Assembly: GCA_947685225.1 (NCBI GenBank)
Contig: CANTUV010000007.1
Location: forward strand, 15,334,501 to 15,398,500
Source: Garcia nutans
Lineage: Eukaryota; Streptophyta; Magnoliopsida; Malpighiales; Euphorbiaceae
Direction: 5' to 3'
DNA length: 64,000 bases
The notes beneath the pieces are model-generated. The model had not been told where the DNA came from. It did not search any database and saw only the letters and a program-made list of their open reading frames with translations. Within the stretch, counting starts at the first letter, position 1; every line of letters begins with the position of its first letter. Both the position numbers and the translations under genes were made by a program. Shown here piece by piece: positions 22,886 through 34,131 of the stretch.

Positions 22886-23341
22886 TTTAATTGTCTGCAA
22901 AAAATAGTTGTAGTCAGTAGGATACTAAAGGAATTTGCAAAAAATTTAGCTAATTTTTACCATGCACATATCTTCTCCTTGCCCCTTGCGTGTAAAAATA
23001 TTTTAAAAGTACAAAAATATTTATATACACGCAGATATTAGAATGATTGAATTGAATAATTAAGTTTTCTATTTATTTACTGTGTAGTTACTGTTTATAC
23101 ACTAGCATCACTATTCATTTACTATTTGTAAATAGTAATTTACTATTTATTAATAGTAAAATTTACTTTTTCTCTTTTTTTTTTCACGAGAATACTGTTT
23201 TTTTGTCTTTTTCCTTTGCCATTTCTCTATATAAACGTTGCAGCTCATTTCTTTATTTCATTCATAGCAGCTTATTTCTTCATTTCATTCATAGCTATAC
23301 ATCTTTTATTTTAGAGAGTTTAGCATAGAGTTGAGGAAAAA
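22886..23341 (+). promoter_or_regulatory. Probable promoter and 5' UTR of the antisense PMD-like gene
   Basis: There is no ORF in this 455-bp stretch. TATATAAA lies at 23,228-23,235, about 107 bases before the ATG at 23,342. After it come two copies of cagcttatttctt/cattcatagc and a purine-rich leader. It contains several tactatttrtaaatagtaa motifs near 23,100-23,160. The arrangement fits a plus-strand RNA polymerase II promoter. This is inference. Confidence 0.55.
23228..23235 (+). promoter_or_regulatory. TATA box upstream of the antisense PMD-like gene
   Basis: TATATAAA in context tctctatataaacg, with spacing to the ATG suitable for a short 5' UTR. Confidence 0.6.
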
Positions 23342-25702
23342 ATGCATGCTTCAAGATCAGGAACTCGATCTAATACTGAGTTAATGGAGTTTATTCAGCG
23401 GCATGAAAATGAAAATATAAGTCTACTAGCCGGGATGCCGCTTCATCGCAGTTCAAATCAAAAGAGCAAGGTAATTATTCAATTATTTATTTTAACAGTA
23501 AATTATTATATATTTTTTTATTTTTGTGTTTTTTTCTTCTTTTTTTTTTGTTTTGTCTCTCTTTTTTTTCCTTCTTTTTATTTTTTATTTTATAATAATT
23601 ATTATTTTTAGATTTAGGAAAATTAAATTAATTAGATGAATATATTTAAGAATTTAAGTAGATAGATAGACTAAAAATAGAATATAAATAAATTTAGTTC
23701 TAAAAATCAGTGGTATTGATATAATGATATACTTATCTTATGTTAACTTACCTGGCTCCGTGTTAGCATGATCGTTGCATTATCCGGGGAGGAGGGTGTG
23801 TCTATAAAGCTCGACAATGGTATGATGTAGTGCCTTCTCGGGTAAGATGAATTATTCGAGATTCCGGTTTTGAAAGCTTTATCTTGCAATTAGCATCTGA
23901 GGAGTATCTGATAGACATGAGTGTAGTTCAAGCATTGTCAGAATGGTGGATGGACACGACCCATACTTTTCACCTACCTATAAGAGAAATGACCATTGGC
24001 CCGGTCGATTATACAGCCATAACTGGTATCCGGTACTATGGCCTTCCGGTCCCTCTTACTAATGATATTCTGACATTCGAAGAAATCCAATAGGTAATTG
24101 GTATGGAACCATCATTTAAAGGGCCTTTCAAGATAAAAATTGAGCCAATTCGGAGTTATTGGATGAACTACGAAGGACGGGTTCACAGAGACAGCCAAAC
24201 AATATGCTCTAGGATTTTTACTGTATTTGCTCAGGTCGACCGTTTTAGGCAGCACAGAATCTGCCATCCATTTGTCAGTGTTGAGGGCCCTTACTGATGA
24301 GTATGGTACAGCTTTACGGCTGGGGTGAAGCTGGCCTTGACTGTCTTTACCATGGACTTGACAAAATTTGCAGAAATAAGAAGTCTTTTGTTGGCTTTAT
24401 GGTAGTTGTCGAGGTACTCTCCTTCCACAAATGTCAATTCCATTCTTATTCTTGCATGAATTTGATTTTTATTATTGTTGTAGGCATGGGCATATAAGCA
24501 CAATCTTGTAGAAGTTTCCGGCTCTCACGATGTGCATACCCAACACTTTGTCTTGAGCTGCTTAACCTAGGGCCATGTAAAATAACATTAGTATACTTTA
24601 AAATTTATATAAAAGTTCACTTACCTTATGTCTTTTTGTAGGTCAATTTGGCTTGGTGGAACACAGAAGAGCGGACGAACTGAACTTTCTCCATGAATGC
24701 CGCACTGCCTTTTCAACATACCCACCGAGTCATTTTTGGCCCTGTGTCTAGTGGCTGGTTTCTCAGAGAGAGAGTATACGAGTGGTTTCTTGGTCCCGAG
24801 CAGCGGAGGATCCCGATACATTGCCTGGAGTATACCTTAAATATCACATCAATGTCGGAGAATACATGGTAGTTGGCTCGGCAAGGTCATGATGTTGAAA
24901 CCTTTCTCTATCCACCGGGTGCATCTTATACCCAGTTTATTCAAATAGGGCTTTTGAACTTTGAGGTATCTCCTGTTGGTGTATGGGAGATTTTCGAGGA
25001 AAATGAGGATAGAGATGAAGAGGAGTATCATGGAGAGGGAGGAGAGTTTGTCTCACATCTCGGAGCTAGCACTTCTCAGGTAAACTTTTACCATTTTTCC
25101 ATTGCAATCGCTTTTTTTTTTCTTAACTTGTTTTGACCTTTTTAATGATTGTTGCAAGCTGCTGGCTCATTTGGTCATGAGGCTGGACCTTCTTTTACTG
25201 CTCCTCCATTTGCTCATTCTAATCAATTGGAGATGTCATCTCATCCAAGGGCATTGATATGAATTACCTGGCAGGTTTTCTTGTTCTATGATAATTTATG
25301 TTATATGTATGCATGATTATGTATGCTCTTACTCTTTTCCTTTCTGGCTCACAACGGATGCTTGAAGATTAAAACAAGAAACTTCAAGAAGAGTTGGCCG
25401 CTAGTCCTGAACAGGTTGTCCATTTTGAGAAATTGTATCACCAGTCAGAGCAAGATTTTTGAGACTTCCGGTTTTAGGGGATGAGAGATCCTGGTGCTTC
25501 TTCAACTAGAGGGCCCCAAGCTGATTACCATGAGATCCTTTTGTCTACTTTGGATGAGGACTATTACAGATCTGAATTCCAAGGTAATAGATATTCAAGT
25601 GCTCCTACTTCGGGAGGACTCGAGATGGGTGATATGCCTCCTCCTCCAACAGGCGACGATTTTTTCAGAGCTTTATTTGATGATCAACCACCTCCTTCTT
25701 AG
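23342..25702 (+). pseudogene. Antisense plant-mobile-domain-like gene inside Tat B
   Basis: This multi-exon plus-strand gene is opposite to the element. Exon 1 is 23,342-23,470 and ends before GTAATT. Exon 2 starts about 23,767 after TTAG and joins in phase, reading HDRCIIRGGGCVYKARQWYD, then ESFILQLASEEYL and SEWWMDTTHTFHLPIREMTI, the hallmark of the plant mobile domain (aminotransferase-like PMD). Later segments are IRSYWMNYEGRV, YGWGEAGLDCLYHGLDKICR, AYKHNLVEV and RRIPIHCLEYTLN. Further introns lie near 24,414-24,483, 24,577-24,642 and 25,080-25,158. The C-terminus is Pro-rich (DDQPPPS). Stops occur near 23,850 and at 24,092 (CAG-like to TAG), with at least two frameshifts. PMD-like ORFs in antisense between integrase and 3' LTR are known from Tat elements; the function is unknown. 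A captured host MAIN-like gene is the alternative. Confidence 0.75.
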
Positions 25703-26076
25703 TGATCTATGAATATTGTATCAATTGAGGAAATATTATATAATAAGTATAAAAATAATAATGACAATATATAATTTTTATCTTTGCTGCAACTCTCTCT
25801 TTTTTTTTATCATCATTATTACTACGATACAATTATTAAATATTTACACAGTATCACTACAAAACCAAATGCAATGCGGCAATTTAAGAACTTTCATCAC
25901 CAATTCCCTATCCTTTTGCATCTCGGTCTCACGCTTTTCCTTATCAATTTTGGAATAGCACAATCCTCCTATATAAATCACTTTTCACTCCATAATTTTA
26001 TACAGAAGCCTGGAGATTTTCTGCTTCAACATAAAAACTCCTTTTAATAATTCTAATTTTCCTTCAGTCTTCCACA
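25703..26076 (+). other. Spacer between the two antisense genes of Tat B
   Basis: This is an AT-rich stretch with no conserved ORF. It may hold the 3' end of the PMD-like gene and the promoter of the DUF7745-like gene; ctatataaat at 25,970-25,979 is about 100 bases before the ATG at 26,077. Confidence 0.45.
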
Positions 26077-26314
26077 ATGATCGAACTCCATTTGAAGAAA
26101 ATAAAAGTTCTATTTAAAAATATGAATGCCATTCATTGGAAACAAATATCTTGGTCAAAAATTGATACTTTGAAGTGTTTTCAAAATGTTAAATTGGACC
26201 ATTCTTTTTTACATGCCATGGCTTCTTTTTGGAATGTGGATTCTAGGACATTTAAAATTAATGGCTTTGAAATATGTCCCTTGATTGAAGAATTTGAAGC
26301 CATCCTTGGATATC
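26077..26314 (+). pseudogene. DUF7745-like antisense gene of Tat B, 5' part (broken by element D)
   Basis: The frame opens at 26,077. After a basic start it has HWKQISWSKIDTLKCF, SFLHAMASFWNVDSRTFKI and CPLIEEFEAILG. This pattern (HW..., LL.AL..FWD, I.EFEA.L) is that of the plant DUF7745 domain, usually annotated on transposon-related proteins. Tat element D is inserted at 26,315 after the target ATATC, and the same frame resumes at 49,797. Residues after position 79 in the local frame belong to the LTR of D. The domain name is from memory of the family pattern. Confidence 0.65.
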
Positions 26315-26544
26315 TGATGACCCTTAATTTTGACTCCAATTTGATATGGTCCTAATTAAAGGATATCAAAATAAATTTAATCTGACTTTAAAATATTTAA
26401 ACCTAATTTATAATTTTTAAAGAACATGGTTTGGATTTAAGACGCATAAATTCAATTATAAAACCCTAAAATCAAGATGAATCGGCCCAAATTAAACCTT
26501 TCGGTCCATGAGTTAAAAAAGGCAATATTAATTTGGATTAGGCC

Positions 26545-26770
26545 GGCCGGAGAGACAAGAGCATGCCTCATGTTGATCTAGCAGTCCAAATCGACATGAG
26601 GTTGGACTCATGTAGACCCGGGTAGGCTAGGTCGACATGAGCATGCTTCATGTTGACCATGGTAGCCCAAGGTAGACATGAGCATGCCTCATGTTGACAT
26701 GGGCAGCCCAAGGTCGACATGAGGTTGGTCTCATGTCGTCCTAGGGCAACCAGGTCGACATGAGTTCAAT
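26545..26770. repeat. Hairpin repeats in the U3 of Tat D
   Basis: There are several copies of gacatgagcatgcctcatgt and gacatgaggttggtctcatg, each an imperfect or perfect stem-loop (arms gacatgag and ctcatgtc). They lie upstream of the TATA box at 26,845. Confidence 0.8.
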
Positions 26771-26844
26771 AACTTTCCTAATTCAACTAAAATTCATTTT
26801 AGGGACTGATTAATACTAGGTTAAGGATTTTGAGTGAGGTTTGG

Positions 26845-26853
26845 CTATAAATA
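26845..26853 (+). promoter_or_regulatory. TATA box of the Tat D 5' LTR
   Basis: CTATAAATA on the plus strand in sense with D, downstream of the hairpin repeats. Confidence 0.55.
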
Positions 26854-27397
26854 TTAACGTTTCAGAATTCAAATGAGAGGGGGAACATTAACAAGGGTAG
26901 CAATAAACATTAAAATAGAAGAGATGGCAAAAAAGAGAGAAGAACAGCAGCAACTTTTTGGAGAATGAAGGAAACCACTAACAGAAAAATCAAAACAACC
27001 AAAGAAGAAGGCAGAATCCATACTATCTTCACATTATTCATCCAGAAATCAATTTTTTTCCTTGTAAAATAATTTTTTTGACCCCTAATTCTATGTTTTA
27101 ATGTGGTATTTATAGGAAAAATCTTAAACCTACTTCTAATTGTCTAAGGAAACTAAAACTAATTAGGAAAAGAAACTAAAACTAAATAGAATTTGGTTTT
27201 GGAAAAAACTGCGTTGGAAAATTACGCTGGCAAAAAAACTGCTGCGGGCCAAGAATTGCGAGTACTGGAAAATTGCTGGAAAAAAATTGGACGGCCAGCC
27301 AATTTGCCGTAGGAATTTCCTATGGCGAAGATCAAATTTATTTTGATATCCTTTAATTAGGACCATATCAAATTGGGGTCAAAATTAAGGGTCTACA

Positions 27398-27412
27398 GTT
27401 TGCCCCCTGCTT
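27398..27412 (-). promoter_or_regulatory. Polypurine tract in fragment G
   Basis: The minus strand reads AAGCAGGGGGCAAAC just before TGTAGACCC, equivalent to the tract of element B. Confidence 0.75.
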
Positions 27413-27477
27413 GTACGATCTAAGACTTTCAATAGAAGAGAGTGAAAAGCAATATGTCTTTGAGCAGATGAGGATGG

Positions 27478-28280
27478 ATACTTGGATTTGATTTGGATAC
27501 TTGGACTCGGGGTAAGTTTTGGACTTAAGAGTAATTTGGATTCTTGATCCTAAACTTGATTTGGATACTCGATCCTAAACTGGATTTGGATACTCAATCC
27601 TAAATTGGATTTGGATACTCGATCCTAGCTGGAATTGGATACTCGATCCTAAATTAGATTTGGATACTCGATCCTAAATTAGATTTGGATACTCGATCCT
27701 AACTGAATTTGGATACTTGATCCTAAACTAAATTTGGATACTCGATCCTGGACTACATTTGGATACTTGATCCTAACTGGATTTGGATACTCGATCCTAA
27801 ATTAGATTTGGATACTCGATCCTAAACTGGATTTGGATACTCGATCCTAAACTAGATTTGGATACTCGATCCTAAAGTGGATTTGGATACTCGATCCTAA
27901 ATTAGATTTGGATACTCGATCCTAAATTGGATTTGGATACTTGATCCTAAACTGGATTTGGATACTCAATCCTAAATTGGATTTGGAAACTTGATCCTAA
28001 CTGGATTTGGATACTCGATCCTAAAGTGGATTTGGATACTCGGTCCTAAATTAGATTTGGATACTCAATCCTAAAGTGGATTTGGATACTCAATCCTAAA
28101 TTAGATTTAGATACTCGATCCCAAATTGGATTTGGATACTCGATCCTAAACTGAATTTGGATACTCGATCCTAAATTAGATTTGGATACTCGATCCTAAC
28201 TGGATTTGGATACTCATTCCTAAACTGGATTTGGATACTCGATCCTAAACTGGATTTGGATACTCGATCCTAAACTAGAT
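27478..28280. repeat. Array of about thirty 25-bp tandem repeats
   Basis: The unit is gatttggatactcgatccta plus aattg, aactg, actg or agtg. Most units are 24-25 bp with one to three changes. It sits at the same place, next to the polypurine tract, as the array in element B, although the unit differs. Confidence 0.9.
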
Positions 28281-28594
28281 TTGAAAGTGAGTTTGAAAAT
28301 ATTTTGTATACGCATAAACTCAAAAATTAAAATGAAGAAACTTTGCCCCCTGTGTAGGCTCAAACCAATAATTTTTCTTATGCAGGCTCTGATTGATGTT
28401 TGTATTTTGTCTTATTCTTTGCATAAGCATTCATCTCTTCTTTCTTTTGCGAAATGACTAGAGCTTCCTCAAGCAATAGGCTTTCCATGCCCCCCTTGAT
28501 TCAATATCTTATTTTGATTCTTTAATTCACAGGGTGTTTGTTGTTTACTTTGACAAAGAATAGACAATACAAGACAAGAAAGTGCGATGTGATA

Positions 28595-29200
28595 TGTTTG
28601 AGTGGGGATTTTTGTCCCCACTCCCAGAGAAAATGGAGTCACCACCCGGACAGGCTGGGAAAAAGAAAGGGGCGGATGACTCGATTCCTAAGGAATCTCC
28701 GACCCCCTAATTGGGTTCGAAAGGCTGGGTACATGTGGAGAAGATGATATGAGCGAGGATTTTTGCCTCCACTCCCTGTGGAATGATTCTTGTGACTTCG
28801 GCATTGTTTAGGCTTGGGGCCTTAGAGAATAGGGACCTAAGTTCGAAGAAAATGGAGTTGCCACCCGGACAGGCCGGGAAAAAGAAAGGGGTGGATGACT
28901 CGATTCCTAAGGAATCTCCAACCCCCCTAATTGGGTTCGAAAAGCTGGGTACATGTGGGGAAGGAGATGTGAGCGAGGATTTTCACCCCCACTCCCAGTG
29001 GAATGGTTCTTGCGACTTTGACACTGTCTAGGCTCGGGGCCTTAGAGAACACAGACCTAAGTCCGGAGAAAATGGAGTCGCCACCCGGACGGGCCGGGAA
29101 AAAGAAAGGGGTGGATGACTCGATTCCTAAGGAATCCCCAACCCCCTAATGGGTTCGAAAAGTTGGGTACGTGTGGGGAAGGTGAGAAATGGCCCAGCAC
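28595..29200 (-). repeat. Three successive copies of the Tat LTR terminus
   Basis: Copies start at 28,595, 28,748 and 28,968. Copy 2 is 220 bp. Copy 1 lacks an internal part of about 70 bp. Copy 3 continues as a longer LTR segment. Each of the first two ends right after ggggaaggaga or ggagaagatga, where the intact LTR has ggggaaggtgaga. Confidence 0.85.
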
Positions 29201-29899
29201 CCCCACAACGCCCGGTTCATTGGAACCGGCCTCCTTTACAGGTCTTAACATTATAAATTTCTTAAATATGACAATATTATTCATACTACACACAATAAAA
29301 AGAAAGCATCATTATATTAAAATCAAAGCAATGTCTAAACAAAACAAAACAAATAAATGGACACCCATCCGAAGATGGAAACATGTCCTTACATCACATG
29401 CCTAGATAGGACACCCACCAAAAGGTAGAAACATGTCCTTTACATAGGTTCTAAAATAGAAAAGCAAATTAAATTACATGATGTTTAACTAATGAGGTAC
29501 CCACCAAGTGCAAACATACCTCTTACAACTTTTGGAAATCTAAATTAATTGATAAAAGTAAATAATCATTCCTCATAAAATAATCATTCATCAAAGCTAT
29601 TAATCAAAATATAAAATAAACATCCATCCATGATAAATTAAATAAATCAAGTATTGAAATTAAATAAATTAAAGCATAAGAGATAAATCAAAGCACAATC
29701 AAGTATAGAATTAAATAAAGCAAATAAAAGTCCAATTATAGCTACTGTGACTTTTTATGGAATTAAAATAGATTAAGGATTTTATGTTTTAAAAGGTTGG
29801 TAAGGCTCTTTGATTAACTAAAATAATATTTGAATGGTGAAATCATGAAACTAGGGTTTTAGATTATTTAAAATACAGTAGGACCGCCGTATGGGCTCG

Positions 29900-30297
29900 A
29901 GTTAATATTTTTTTATGTATTATAAATCTTTATGTTTAACTTCCGTTATTATGATTATTCAAAATACAGTAGCTTTATTCAAAATACAAACCTAAACCCT
30001 AATTTATTCAAACCATAAATCTTAATTCTGTTTTCAAATCTTCGCAGTAGCTTTTTATAATTTTATTCACTGGGATATTTTAATCTTTCAATAACTCCAT
30101 TAAAGACTTTCTATGTTTGTTTCATCTAAAAATACTTAAATAGTTATTATAGTCAATATTAAAACCATACTTAACTTTGATCATGGTAAAGCATCAAATC
30201 CTAAATCATAATTTGCAAAATCAAGGTTTCAAACCATAAAACCCTAATTTGATTAACCAAAAACCTTACTACTTTCTTAAATTTATAAAACTCTTAA
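29900..30297 (+). repeat. 5' LTR of Tat D, middle part
   Basis: This AT-rich sequence with aaaccctaa motifs is in plus orientation, opposite to the preceding fragment G. It ends at the target cttaa (30,293-30,297) of chromovirus F and continues at 48,256. The left limit is approximate. Confidence 0.55.
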
Positions 30298-32724
30298 TGT
30301 AACACCCCTACATCCAATATACGTACATCACATATACCTACATATGTAATATACGTATACCGGATACAGGAATGTCATGGTCTAGTTTAAACAAACATTC
30401 CTTATGATAAAACTTAAAATAATTAACTTATATTATAGAACATAACCAATAAAATATTTGTTTATTAAGTAGCGGAAAATGTAGCGGTACATACATATAT
30501 ACATCAAAATCAATATTTACAATATATAAAGTTTATACATGTTTGGAAATTCATCTCTGATCTTGAAGCCCACAATCAACACTTCACAAGCCTAGACTCG
30601 ACTCGGTCTAACTGAACTCTCCGGTTCAACCGGACCTATCCTGTCACCAGCGCGATGAACCACAATCGCGCTAAGCCATAGGCTTAGTGGTACAAACCAC
30701 AATAACAATATGATTCAATGTAATGCCAATGTCATACTTTTAAGAATTAGAAACAATACATAAGAATATCATATTTCTTAACATTTCATTTCATTATATT
30801 ATTCAATTGTTTCATCATTCATGATTCACATTTAAGCAAAGACAAACATGGGCCCAAAAGAAACTAATATGCCATTCAACTTCCAGAGTTAATGTTTTGG
30901 TTCAATAATCATATTAATGAAGCCCGTAGGCGAATCATTATCACAATGAGAAACATCTCATATGTAACATCCCAACTAGGCTTCAAGGACTAGGCCCAAC
31001 CAAGCTTCAAGGGGAGCTAAGCATCAACCCAACTTGGCTTCAAGGACCAAGCCCAACCTAGCTTCAAGGGATTGTTACTTTTAGGCATGCCACTAATAAC
31101 AAAACTCTAAAAATTGAATAACATACTAGGCACACAATTCTTTCATTATTTCATTATCAATTCCATTCTCATTTTCTCATAATCATCTAGGCAACCATGC
31201 CCCAATTATTTCATTTGCATCATTATAGCCATCAACAATGGCTTCACATCTCATTATTAGGGTATACATAACCAATTACATTGTACAAATATTTTGAATG
31301 ATCATTTTACCTTTCACATTATGCAAATCATAGCATTAATCAATTGTACCAACAATGTAATAGATTACTTAGCACATTTACAACCAAATGTGTTAAGTCC
31401 CAAAGTCATGTAAATGTATGCAATCATGTAGGGTTTGTACTTACCTCAAGAGCAACTCACACCAAATTCAAACTCCTCTTCCAAGAATCCTTCAATACTT
31501 GGACTAGGGCAACTCAATCTTTTCAAAACATAATCCGAAAGTGATGATACATACTCACTTAGAGATACACATAAGAAAATAAGGATAAAAGCCAACTAAG
31601 GCAAACTCTACACATGACACGCTCAAAAACATGGGCATGTCCCTAACCGTGCCCTAAACCCACAACACAGAAGCTTTGACATGCTCAGTGACATGGGCGT
31701 GTCACTGGCCATGTCAATCCTCCCTCAACACAGTGGTTATGACATGCTTAGTGACAAGGGCGTGTCACTGGTCATGTCAATACTACTCAAACACAGAAGC
31801 TGTGACACGCTCAGTGACATGGGCATATCCCTGGTCGTGTCACCCATCCAGAAAATAGAACCATTGACATGCCCAAAGACTTGGCCGTGCTCATGGGCTT
31901 TCCAGGCCAAAAATCCTAATTCCAACACCAAAAACACCACATCCAACAAAGAACATACTTTACCCTTATCCACTCCAAACAATCTACCCAAAACCATCAA
32001 TAAACCATACTAAACTTGCATAACATCAAAACAACTCAAAACATACATCAAAACACAATCATATCACAACTCAACACATACACAATACACAACAATTGCT
32101 TTCCACCACCAAACTTAACCTTTCCTTCAAACCAACCCCAAAATCAAAGTCAATAAGACCAAACACTCTCAAACACACCACAATCAAACATACACATATC
32201 AACAACAACCATACACCAAGCTCAAAACACAAACTCAAAAGAAAACCAAAGAATCAAGTGGAAAACTTACCAAAAGTAATGAAAACCCTTAGAATTCCAA
32301 CTTGATTACTTGAAACACCCTTCAATCTTGAGTTGGGAAGAACAAAATCTCTCTTTCCCTCTTATTAATGGTGGTGGCCGGCTAAGCACAAGAAAGAGGA
32401 AGAAGATGATGATAAGTCAACCCAAAATCAACTCTTCTAACCACACAAACTCTCTTTTAATATCCACCAAGTAATTAAATATTATAATAATCATAAATAT
32501 CATCATCCACTTAATGAAATTTCCATTTATCAAATAATCAATAAATCTCATTTGACCAACTAATGAGTTGACTTGTATATGTTGTATATATCTCTATATA
32601 CACAACATATACACACTTCTTTTTTCCTCTCTTACCACTTAAACATAAATATACTTTATATCATTTAATCCAATTTCAACAATAATCATTCCAAAAATTT
32701 TAGGGTATAGTTTGGGATATTACA
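30298..32724 (-). repeat. 3' LTR of chromovirus F
   Basis: The 2,427-bp LTR holds tandem-like segments with aggcttcaaggactaggccc (30,970-31,075) and gtgtcactgg/gacatgggcgtgtc palindromes (31,615-31,905). About 980 bp (roughly 31,312-32,288) has no counterpart in the 5' LTR of F. Confidence 0.9.
31615..31905. repeat. Palindromic gacatgggcgtgtc cluster in the LTR of F
   Basis: Repeated tgacacgctcagtgacatgg and gcgtgtcactggtcatgtca blocks occur about every 55-60 bases, each with internal dyad symmetry. It is homologous to 39,131-39,425 and 45,785-46,075 in H. Confidence 0.75.
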
Positions 32725-32742
32725 ATTCTCCCCCTCTATAAA
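32725..32742 (-). promoter_or_regulatory. Polypurine tract of chromovirus F
   Basis: The minus strand reads TTTATAGAGGGGGAGAAT directly before TGTAATATCCC. Confidence 0.85.
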
Positions 32743-32770
32743 TAAATTTCATCCTCGAAATTACCTGATC

Positions 32771-34110
32771 TTAAATCTGAAATAGCTGGTGATACTGGTC
32801 TCGTATCACTTGCTCACTCTCCCATGTTGCCTCTTCTTTCGCATGATTCTTCCAAAGAACCTTCACAAGTGGCACTTTCTTATTTCTCAACTCTTTCACT
32901 TCATGTACCAAAATAGCCACTGGTTCTTCTTCATAAGACAGATCTGGACTCACCTCAATTGATTCTACTGATAGAACGTGAGATGGGTCTGATTTGTACC
33001 TCCGTAGCATAGAGACATGAAAGAAATTGTGAATTCTATCCAATTCAGGTGGCAAAGCAAGTCAATAAGCAATTGATCCAACTCTTTCCAATACCTCATA
33101 AGGTCAAATGAAACGAGGACTCAGCTTTCCTTTGAGGCCAAATCTCAAAATCCTCTTCCAAGGAGACACTTTCAAAAATACTTATCTCCAACACAAAACT
33201 CTATGTCTCTCCTCTTCAAATCTGAATAGGATTTCTATCGGTCTGAAGCTGCTTTCAACCGATCCCAAATTATCTTCACTTTCTCTTATGTTTCTTTAAT
33301 CAAATCAGGACCAACCAACTTGCCTACTCCAACTTCATCCCAACATAGAGGCATCCTACATCTTCTACCATACAATGCCTCATAAGGTGCCATTCTAATA
33401 CTAGATTGATGACTGTTGTTATAAGCAAATTCCATCAATGGCAAAAATCTATCCCAACTTCCAGAGAAATCAATGACACAACTTCTCAACATATCCTCTA
33501 AAATTTATATCACTCTCTCTGACGGCCCATCTGTCTGCGGATGAAAAGCAGTGCTAAAGTGCAATCGAGAACCTAAAGCAACATGCAAACTCTTCCAAAA
33601 CCTTGAAGTGAACCGGGGATCTCGATTAGACACCAAAGAAATTGGGACTCCATGCAATCTCACTATCTCACTGATATACAGCTCAGCCAACTTCTCCAGA
33701 GAATAGTCCATCCGAACTGGAAGAAAATGAGCTATCTTTGTCAACCGATCAACAATCACCCAGAAAAGCATCATGATTCTTTTGAGTCAACGGTAAACCA
33801 GTCATAAAATCCATTGTTACACGTTCCCATTTCCATTCAGGCACTGATAAAGGTTGGAGCAACCCTGTAAGAACTTGGTGTTCGGCTTTCACTCTCTGAC
33901 AAGTGAGACATTTAGATACAAACTCCACTATGTCCCTCTTCATACCTGACCACCAATAATGTTGCTTCAAATCATGATACATTTTAGTACTCCCAGGGTG
34001 CATAGCAAAAGCCGACTGATGTGCTTCCTCTAAAATTATCTTTCTTATTCTGCATCATCAGGAACACACAATCTATCTTTGTACCAAAGGCTGCCATCAT
34101 CTCTCACAAG
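32771..34110 (-). pseudogene. pol: Chromovirus F integrase with chromodomain
   Basis: Integrase inserts the DNA copy; the chromodomain of this lineage binds chromatin marks and guides insertion. The zinc-binding region has MHPGSTKMYHDLKQHYWW and CLTCQRVKAEHQ (34,003-33,749). The core follows with VDRLTKIAHFLPVRMDYS, VSNRDPRFTSRFWKSLH (Asp) and AFHPQTDGPSERVI (Glu region), then EFAYNNSHQSSI. The C-terminal part 33,055-32,771 reads PPELDRIHNFFHVSMLRRY and ends with VPLVKVLWKNHAKEEATW, the chromodomain-type end. Stops and frameshifts occur between each open segment. Confidence 0.88.
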
Positions 34111-34131
34111 AAAATCTCAGCTCTCCCCCTT

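Larger units (their letters stand above)
26315..27054 (+). repeat. 5' LTR of Tat D, first part (U3 and promoter)
   Basis: The first 65 bases match, in inverted orientation, the LTR start of fragment G at 27,397. Next come hairpin-forming repeats (26,545-26,770) and a TATA box ctataaata at 26,845-26,853 with a short leader. The right limit is where similarity switches to a minus-strand Tat LTR, around 27,055. Confidence 0.65.
27055..29890 (-). mobile_element. Rearranged minus-strand Tat fragment G
   Basis: On the plus strand the order is: right part of a minus-strand LTR ending GTCTACA at 27,397, a polypurine tract (minus strand GCAGGGGGCAAAC), a tandem array, about 300 bp of other sequence, then three successive LTR ends starting TGTTTGAG/TATGAGCG/TGTGAGCG, the last continuing to about 29,880. 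A full element would have these parts in another order with a coding region and primer site; both are missing. It interrupts the 5' LTR of D. The limits are approximate, and no target duplication was identified. Confidence 0.5.

Noticed and set aside
23342..25702. Independent host MAIN-like gene
   Set aside because: It lies between the polypurine-proximal repeats and integrase of Tat B, the known place of antisense extra ORFs, and B's flanks show a single element. A past capture from the host remains possible.
27478..28280. CRISPR-like array of short regular repeats
   Set aside because: The units are contiguous and diverged, without unique spacers, and the setting is a plant retrotransposon. 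It is a minisatellite-like array.
31681..32013. 110-codon ORF in the LTR of F
   Set aside because: It consists of translated palindromic repeats, has no counterpart open in H, and is overlapped by an antisense ORF.
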